The notes under the pieces: model-generated
The model's database searches: none
Seen by the model: only the letters and a program-made list of their open reading frames with translations
What the model was told of the DNA's origin: nothing
Program-made: the position numbers and the translations under genes
Shown: positions 5,188 through 9,812 of the stretch, piece after piece
Position numbering within the stretch: the first letter of the stretch is position 1
How the letters are laid out: each line of letters starts with the position of its first letter
Source: Bifidobacteriaceae bacterium
GTDB lineage: Bacteria > Actinomycetota > Actinomycetes > Actinomycetales > WQXJ01
Length of the DNA stretch: 9,812 nt
Direction: 5' to 3'
NCBI GenBank assembly: GCA_031268115.1
Contig: JAIRXV010000451.1
Span: 1 to 9,812 of the forward strand

Positions 5188-8100
5188 TTACTTCACGGTG
5201 ATCACGCGCTTGGCCTTTTGGCTGCCTACCGTCACAGTGATGGTGGCTTTGCCCTTCTTCTTTGCCGTGACCGTGCCGGCTTGGTCCACGGCCACCACCG
5301 AGGGTTTGGAAGACCGCCACCGGGCTATCGCGCCGGTCGCTTTGGCGGGCTTGACCGAGACGTTCACCGTGGTGGACGCGCCGGGTTTCAGTGTTGTCGT
5401 CTTGGCCCGAGCGGACACGGAAGTGACTTTGTTTGGCCCCCGCACCACTGTCACTCTTAGCGCCAGCGAACGGCCACCCGGCGGCGACAGCGTGACCTTC
5501 GAGGTGCCCAACTTAATCCCCTTCAGGGTCACCAGGGTGCGGGCCCCCAGCTTCGCCTTGACGGTACCCCTCGGTTTGCTCACGCCGCCGATGGCGAGCT
5601 TGCCGCCCGTAGCCTTCCACGCCACTTGGACGGTCCCGGCAGGTGAGTCCGCCTTGGGGTATGTCACGACCGGGACCGCGACCTTAGCCCCCTTGACGAC
5701 GTACAACGTTTTCAAACTGGTTGCCAGCGATTGGGCCGCCGGCTGGACGGTTGGGGGCACGACCCCCGGCAGGGCGGTGTCGCCGCCGTTGTCTGTTGGC
5801 GCGGCAGGTGTGGCCGGCACCGCGGTGCCGCCGTCCGGCGTGCCGCCGCCGGGCGTGCCCGACGGCGGGCGGTTGGTGGAATCTTCGCCGCCTGAGGAAT
5901 CCTGGTCCCCGCCGTTGCCGTTGGTGTAGTCGTCCACGCCGCCAAAGAACACACGAACCTGGCCTATCGCCGCGCGGCCCAATTCTCGTTCTGCGACCGT
6001 TCCCTTCAATCCAAGAACGTGCGTCAGCTCGGTCATGTATTCGGTGTATGTGCCGTCTTGGTTCGCGCGAATCCACTGCTTGACGATGGCGGGGGCCGCG
6101 TCCTTGTCGTAGCCCAGCAACACCGGCAATTGGACCTTCGGCGCCCGGACCAACCCCGCACTGGGGTTGCCCGCGGGCCTATACGCGATGTACTCCTCGG
6201 CTGAGGAGCTTGTGACCCGGTATTCGGTCTTGATGCTGGGGAGGTAGTTTGCGATCAGGTCCCCGTACAGATAGGAGAAGGCGTTGTAGGAGTTGCGGAT
6301 GTTGAGGCGTGTGGTGGTGCCGTCCAGAATCGTATCGAAGACGTATACGCGCTGAACGCCGTGTTTGCGGGCGGCCGAGGCTGCCTCTCCGATCACGGCC
6401 TGAGAGTTGTGGCACCACGATCCCGCCCAGAGAATCGCGTACTTGCCCGAGCTGTTCAACAGTGCGAGCAATTCGGGGTACGTGACGGAGTCGAGGACAA
6501 AGCCTTCTCGATCCGCCTCGGCGAACAGCGTGGTTGTGGCGTTGCCAGTCTTATCTGATCCCGTGCCTGTCCGATTCCATGCTGTGGCCTTGGCGTTGAA
6601 TGTCGTGGCAAAGTAATCGAATTCTGCGCGCACCGATGCGGTCTTGCCGCCTGTCGGGCCCGGTAGAGTATCGAAGGCGGCCTCGAGCTGCGTCCTATAT
6701 GCGCCAGGATTGCTCAAGGCGGTGCCTGAGAACAGCACATCGGCCAGTATCGGGTTTGGACTCACCGAGGCGTCGTGAATCAGAAGATAGGAGCTGGCCG
6801 TCGTGAACGCTGAGTCGATGGTCGGCAGGTATTCCGCGACAAGCCTTAGGTATAGGTCGTTGTAATCGATCAGCGACGCGTTCGGGTCCTGGAGGGACGA
6901 ATCCGAAATATCGAGGTCCTTCCCATCCAACAAGGGGTCGAACGTGTAAATTGTTTGGACCCCGGCGGCTTTGGCTACCTGGTTGATCGCCGCAGCTGTC
7001 GCTCGGACGGCGGGTTTAGAGGGCGATCCGAGGAGCACCGCGTAGCGGCCGTCAGCCGTGAGAATGTCGATCAGACGCTCGTAGGTGACGGTTTCGAACA
7101 CATTGTCGGACGTCAACCCGGAGCCCGATCCTAGGGCCGCGGAAAAATAGTCACCCGTGAAGCTATCGCCTACGCCAGGCAATCCCGTGGTGCGCAGGGG
7201 GAGGGGAGCGCTTGGGAAGGCGGTCGGCTTACCCGTACCGTACAGCCACGTCGCAAACAGGCTGTCGAGGTCCCGGCCGGATACCTGCGTGGCCAGCGTC
7301 GTGAACTCCGACGATGTCGCACCTTGCCCTGCCTTGAGTGCGGTCCACTGTTTGAGCAGGTCGAAGAACGCGGGGTCGCCTATGGACACGCGCAACCCCG
7401 CCAGGGCCTGCGCGCCTCTACGGTAGGCAACTTTGTCTCCCCCAAACAGATCGGTTTCCTTCACGATTCCGGCGGGAGCCACCTTCCAGAACGATGCCGT
7501 CTCGGCCGTGTTGGCCCACAGGTTGCGGTAGGTGAGAATCGAGTCCGTGCCGTTCAAATTCTCAAAATACAGATCGGTCACGTATGTCGCGAAGCCCTCG
7601 TTGAGCCAGAGGTGCTCCCAGGCCGCTGGCCTGACCGAGTTGCCGTTCCATTGGTGGACCAACTCGTGGACGAACGTGTTATCTGACGTGATGCCGATAT
7701 AGAAGGGGCGATCCCGAGTTTCCACGGCGCCCCAGGTAGCGGTGGTGCCGTGACCGTCGCCAACGTTTTCGAAAACGAATCCGGCGGAGACGCCGGGGTA
7801 CGGTCCGGTGATTGCCTCGATGCCCTGGATGGTCGCTTGAAGACCATCGACGAAAGCGTCGATCCTGGCCTTTCGGCTCGCGCTGGCAGTCGCGTACAGG
7901 GTTCTGTCCACATACGTCCAGTAGGGGATCGCGGTGCCGTCCAAGAGTCGGATATCGCCCGCGTACTCGATGTAGTCGCCAAACGACGCGAAGCTCTGAT
8001 AGCTGGCTGTCTGCTTCGGTTCCACCCATACGCGAGTACGGGTGCCGTCTGCGTTGTCCACATCGGACGTGAGCAGGCCGTTGCTCACACCCAGCAAAGA

Positions 8101-8796
8101 GTCCGGTCCAGTTAGCTTGACCGTGTAAGTGGCGCCATCGGCGGGGGTGTTGTTGTTCGGATACCAGTACGTTCCTCCGAAAGGTTCGCCAATGGCGGTG
8201 GCCCCCTTGGCGCCTGAGGCCGGGGCCTGCGCGAGCGAGAAGCCCTGCGTCGAGCTGCCCTCGTTGACGAAGGCGTCGATGACCCCCGTTCGGTAGGTGG
8301 CCTCGACCGTGAAAATCGAGCCCTTAGCGATGGGGGTGGGCGCCGTAATGACCAGCTTCTGCCGGTCGAGATCGTCGTAGTTCTCTTGGCGGTAGCCGCT
8401 CGCTGGGACCGACTGGCCATTAACGGCCAGCGCCGTGATGGCAAGGCGGCGGAAATCGAAGGAGATTTGCGCTAGCGTCTTGGCCGCGCGAGCAGTCACG
8501 ACCGTGGTGATCGAGAAGCTCGTTTTGGTCGGGACGTATGCGCCTGTACTCGAAATGTACGGCGTGTAGCGGACATCGATGTCGTAGTTGAGGGCATCGT
8601 AGTCCGTGGTGCCGTGATTTGGGATCAGTCGATCCCCGAACAGGTTGTCGATGGGATCGTTATCGTCCCCGCAGCCGCTATCGACCACTTCATCGTCGGC
8701 CAGGGCGGTTTCCGCAGCCGCTAGGCTCCCCGAAAGTGCCAACCCGAGGGTCAAGGCGAGGCCCAACCCGCGGCGGATTCGTGATTTCGCGCTCAT
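5188..8796 (-). CDS. Secreted M1-family zinc metallopeptidase with duplicated thioredoxin-like domains and Ig-like C-terminus
   Basis: The protein has 1,202 residues from the ATG at 8796, chosen because purine-rich GAGAG lies 5 bases upstream and a classic signal peptide follows (RIRR, hydrophobic core, cleavage after ALA at about 33). An ATG at 8823 abuts a hairpin and lacks a ribosome site. The N-terminal M1 domain includes EPFGGTYWYPNNNTPADGATY (about 204-224). The catalytic centre is HELVH (377-381) with the third ligand E400 in WLNEGF, and catalytic tyrosine Y458 in YRRGA. The exopeptidase motif GAMEN is replaced by GAVET (356-360), as seen in other actinobacterial M1 enzymes. Residues 565-671 and 764-871 are two copies of one alpha/beta domain; both contain GxYAxLxG, then GVQxxYxFDxxLDG. 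The second has WCHNS (794-798), resembling a degenerate thioredoxin site, with C795 alone. A segment at about 871-951 matches the upstream gene. A Gly/Pro/Asp linker (957-1021), an Ig-like domain (about 1027-1117) and a clear Big_2 domain (1123-1202) end the chain. There is no LPXTG sorting motif. Peptide hydrolysis outside the cell is inferred. Confidence 0.92.
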   Translation of the reverse strand: MSAKSRIRRGLGLALTLGLALSGSLAAAETALADDEVVDSGCGDDNDPIDNLFGDRLIPNHGTTDYDALNYDIDVRYTPYISSTGAYVPTKTSFSITTVVTARAAKTLAQISFDFRRLAITALAVNGQSVPASGYRQENYDDLDRQKLVITAPTPIAKGSIFTVEATYRTGVIDAFVNEGSSTQGFSLAQAPASGAKGATAIGEPFGGTYWYPNNNTPADGATYTVKLTGPDSLLGVSNGLLTSDVDNADGTRTRVWVEPKQTASYQSFASFGDYIEYAGDIRLLDGTAIPYWTYVDRTLYATASASRKARIDAFVDGLQATIQGIEAITGPYPGVSAGFVFENVGDGHGTTATWGAVETRDRPFYIGITSDNTFVHELVHQWNGNSVRPAAWEHLWLNEGFATYVTDLYFENLNGTDSILTYRNLWANTAETASFWKVAPAGIVKETDLFGGDKVAYRRGAQALAGLRVSIGDPAFFDLLKQWTALKAGQGATSSEFTTLATQVSGRDLDSLFATWLYGTGKPTAFPSAPLPLRTTGLPGVGDSFTGDYFSAALGSGSGLTSDNVFETVTYERLIDILTADGRYAVLLGSPSKPAVRATAAAINQVAKAAGVQTIYTFDPLLDGKDLDISDSSLQDPNASLIDYNDLYLRLVAEYLPTIDSAFTTASSYLLIHDASVSPNPILADVLFSGTALSNPGAYRTQLEAAFDTLPGPTGGKTASVRAEFDYFATTFNAKATAWNRTGTGSDKTGNATTTLFAEADREGFVLDSVTYPELLALLNSSGKYAILWAGSWCHNSQAVIGEAASAARKHGVQRVYVFDTILDGTTTRLNIRNSYNAFSYLYGDLIANYLPSIKTEYRVTSSSAEEYIAYRPAGNPSAGLVRAPKVQLPVLLGYDKDAAPAIVKQWIRANQDGTYTEYMTELTHVLGLKGTVAERELGRAAIGQVRVFFGGVDDYTNGNGGDQDSSGGEDSTNRPPSGTPGGGTPDGGTAVPATPAAPTDNGGDTALPGVVPPTVQPAAQSLATSLKTLYVVKGAKVAVPVVTYPKADSPAGTVQVAWKATGGKLAIGGVSKPRGTVKAKLGARTLVTLKGIKLGTSKVTLSPPGGRSLALRVTVVRGPNKVTSVSARAKTTTLKPGASTTVNVSVKPAKATGAIARWRSSKPSVVAVDQAGTVTAKKKGKATITVTVGSQKAKRVITVK

Positions 8797-8801
8797 GTTT
8801 G

Positions 8802-8806
8802 CTCTC
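8802..8806 (-). promoter_or_regulatory. Weak ribosome binding site for the M1 peptidase
   Basis: GAGAG within a purine-rich run sits five bases before the ATG at 8796. It is a modest Shine-Dalgarno match, but the alternative ATG at 8823 has none, and the residues from 8796 form a normal signal peptide. Confidence 0.45.
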
Positions 8807-8826
8807 TTCTTGTCTCTTCGCATGGC

Positions 8827-8861
8827 GCGCCGGGCCGAGAGACTACCCCACGGCCCGGCGC
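8827..8861 (-). terminator. GC hairpin between the two secreted-protein genes
   Basis: An 11-bp perfect stem pairs 8827-8837 with 8851-8861 around a 13-base loop. It begins 17 bases after the stop of the upstream gene (8881-8879) and ends 30 bases before the M1 start at 8796. It has no T tract. It resembles the terminator after the M1 gene, but the short distance to the next start leaves no room for a complete promoter downstream of it. Confidence 0.6.
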
Positions 8862-8878
8862 ACTGTTGCGAGGTGCGG

Positions 8879-9812
8879 CTACTTCTTGGTGATGGACGTG
8901 GTCTTCTTCTCGACCTGAGCGGTACCCAGGTACGTCACCCTGACCTTTTGGCCCTTCTTAAGGCCGGTGACCGTATACGTGGCCTTTCCCTTCGTCAGCT
9001 TCAGGTACTTGACCTTGGTCTTGCCGGCCTTCTTGTAGACGACCTTCAGTTTGCCTGTGCCTTTGCCGGCCTTGGTCTTCACCGTGACGGTGATCTTGGT
9101 GTAGGTCTTGTTGAACTTGGCCGTCACCGTCGGCCGGAGCTTCACCGGTGCCAACGTGGTCTTGCCTTCACCCGCAGGGGGCTGGTTGGCGTCTGTGTTC
9201 GGTGTGGTGACAGGAGGCACGATCCCCGGGTTTGTGGTACCGGGGTTTGTGGTACCGGGGTCGGTGTTACCCGGGTTGTTGGTGCCGGGGTTGTTGCCGC
9301 CCGGTGTGTTGTCACCGGAGTTGTTGCCGCCTGGAGTGTCTCCTCCGTTGTCATCGCCGCCTGGGGTGTCGCCTCCGTCGTCATCGCCGCCTTGCGCGGG
9401 TGGGCGCAGATCGAAGAACGCAACTAGATCGGGGACCGCGGCATCCTTGGCCGATTGAGGCAATCCGCCGGTCGATAGTTCATAGTCGACGTAGTCGCCG
9501 ACATGACCGTCCCAGGCCGCCTTCAAAGCGACGTCTTCCTCCGTCACTTGGTGAACCCACTGGCCCCGCACGGGAGCGAGGTCGCCTTCGGTCAGTTCCT
9601 TGTTGAAATCGAATAGCACTGGGAACCGGACCTTGCCCTGGGATGTCTCCAGGAGATCGGCCGAATCGGTGGAATAGACGCCGTTCTCCCAATAGGTGAG
9701 TTTCGTGTTTTGCCAACTCGAATGGGTGCTGCCCAGCAGTTGGTATACCTTGGCGCCCAAGTAGCTCAGACCGAGGTGAACGGATTCGGTTTCAAGGCTA
9801 TGGATGGAATAG
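8879..9812 (-). CDS. C-terminal part of a secreted surface protein related to the M1 protein's C-terminal region
   Basis: The reading frame is open to the window edge; 310 residues are visible, and the TTG at 9760 is merely internal. Visible residues 1-135 form an alpha/beta segment: YLGAKVYQLLGS, TYWENGVYS, KVRFPVLFDFNKE, then APVRGQWV and DLVAFFDLRP. It aligns with residues about 850-951 of the neighbouring M1 protein (KVQLPVLLGYDKD, APAIVKQWI, QVRVFFGG), so the genes share a module. Residues about 138-215 are a disordered linker of GGDDNGGDTP, GGNNPG and TTNPG repeats. The last 90 or so residues are lysine-rich, beta-type, Ig-like (KVKYLKLTKGKATYTVTGLKKGQKVRVTYLG). No cysteine, sorting signal or membrane segment is seen. 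Whether the missing N-terminus is another peptidase cannot be told. It lies 82 bases upstream of the M1 start in the same direction. Confidence 0.78.
   Translation of the reverse strand, partial: YSIHSLETESVHLGLSYLGAKVYQLLGSTHSSWQNTKLTYWENGVYSTDSADLLETSQGKVRFPVLFDFNKELTEGDLAPVRGQWVHQVTEEDVALKAAWDGHVGDYVDYELSTGGLPQSAKDAAVPDLVAFFDLRPPAQGGDDDGGDTPGGDDNGGDTPGGNNSGDNTPGGNNPGTNNPGNTDPGTTNPGTTNPGIVPPVTTPNTDANQPPAGEGKTTLAPVKLRPTVTAKFNKTYTKITVTVKTKAGKGTGKLKVVYKKAGKTKVKYLKLTKGKATYTVTGLKKGQKVRVTYLGTAQVEKKTTSITKK
9331..9390. repeat. 30-bp tandem repeat in the surface-protein linker
   Basis: Units at 9331-9360 and 9361-9390 differ at three positions and encode GGDDxGGDTP-type linker repeats. Shorter, similar 15-bp units (ccggggtttgtggta-like) continue at about 9224-9255. 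Copy changes would stay in frame. Confidence 0.7.

Noticed and set aside
5198..5929. 243-codon plus-strand open frame opposite the M1 gene's 3' end
   Set aside because: It is exactly antisense to Ig-like and linker coding sequence. GC-rich third positions make such mirror frames open, its protein has no recognisable domain, and no ribosome site supports it.
8670..8700. Lipoprotein attachment at the first cysteine of the M1 protein
   Set aside because: The cysteine follows DSG some nine residues after a standard ALA cleavage site. There is no lipobox of the L-A/S-G-C type adjoining the hydrophobic core.
8797..8823. ATG at 8823 as start of the M1 protein
   Set aside because: It adds nine residues before a normal signal peptide, has no ribosome site and abuts a strong hairpin. 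The ATG at 8796 is better.
8645..9427. 260-codon plus-strand open frame across the hairpin and linker repeats
   Set aside because: It spans two well-supported minus-strand genes and their terminator, and its residues mirror the linker repeats. It is a shadow frame.
9758..9760. TTG at 9760 as start of the right-end gene
   Set aside because: The frame stays open through the window edge and the residues before it (HLGLSY) continue the domain, so this is an internal leucine codon.

Overview
The window is a GC-rich actinobacterial-type chromosome segment. The signs are GC-biased third codon positions, a TetR regulator with a probable leaderless promoter, a YbjN-family gene, U-tract-free GC hairpins after genes, and large secreted proteins ending in Ig-like domains. 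The lineage below phylum level cannot be fixed from the sequence. All seven supported genes lie on the minus strand, so transcription runs from position 9812 towards position 1. There are no rRNA, tRNA, CRISPR, integrase or transposase genes.

Layout in transcription order. (1) 9812-8879: the C-terminal part of a secreted protein that begins outside the window. It has an alpha/beta domain, a Gly/Asn/Pro repeat linker and a basic Ig-like C-terminal domain. A GC hairpin (8827-8861) follows it. (2) 8796-5188: a secreted M1-family zinc metallopeptidase of about 1,200 residues. Downstream of the catalytic unit are two copies of a degenerate thioredoxin-like domain, then a segment homologous to the domain in gene 1, a Gly/Pro linker and two Ig-like domains. 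A 14-bp-stem hairpin (5137-5176) marks its 3' end. (3) 4960-5112: a 153-bp intergenic element with 33-bp imperfect inverted ends and two 53-bp-spaced internal copies. (4) 4913-3879: low-specificity L-threonine aldolase. (5) 3821-2970: a TetR-family regulator with an unusual 120-residue N-terminal extension and its own candidate promoter/operator. (6) 2695-1421: a secreted putative zinc metallopeptidase (HECGH ... EHWAD) behind two Ig-like segments. (7) 1420-1097: a gene-free stretch with a 36-bp direct repeat and several GC hairpins. (8) 1096-623: a YbjN-domain protein. (9) 596 to beyond position 1: a membrane-anchored protein with an acidic Gly/Asp repeat tail, cut by the window edge.

The most coherent theme is export. 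Four of the seven genes encode secreted or membrane proteins, two of them probable zinc proteases. The two large secreted proteins at the right end are tandem genes sharing a homologous alpha/beta segment, which suggests duplication of a surface or extracellular module. The aldolase and TetR genes look like an ordinary metabolic/regulatory pair placed between the secreted-protein loci. Their functional link is not shown by the sequence.
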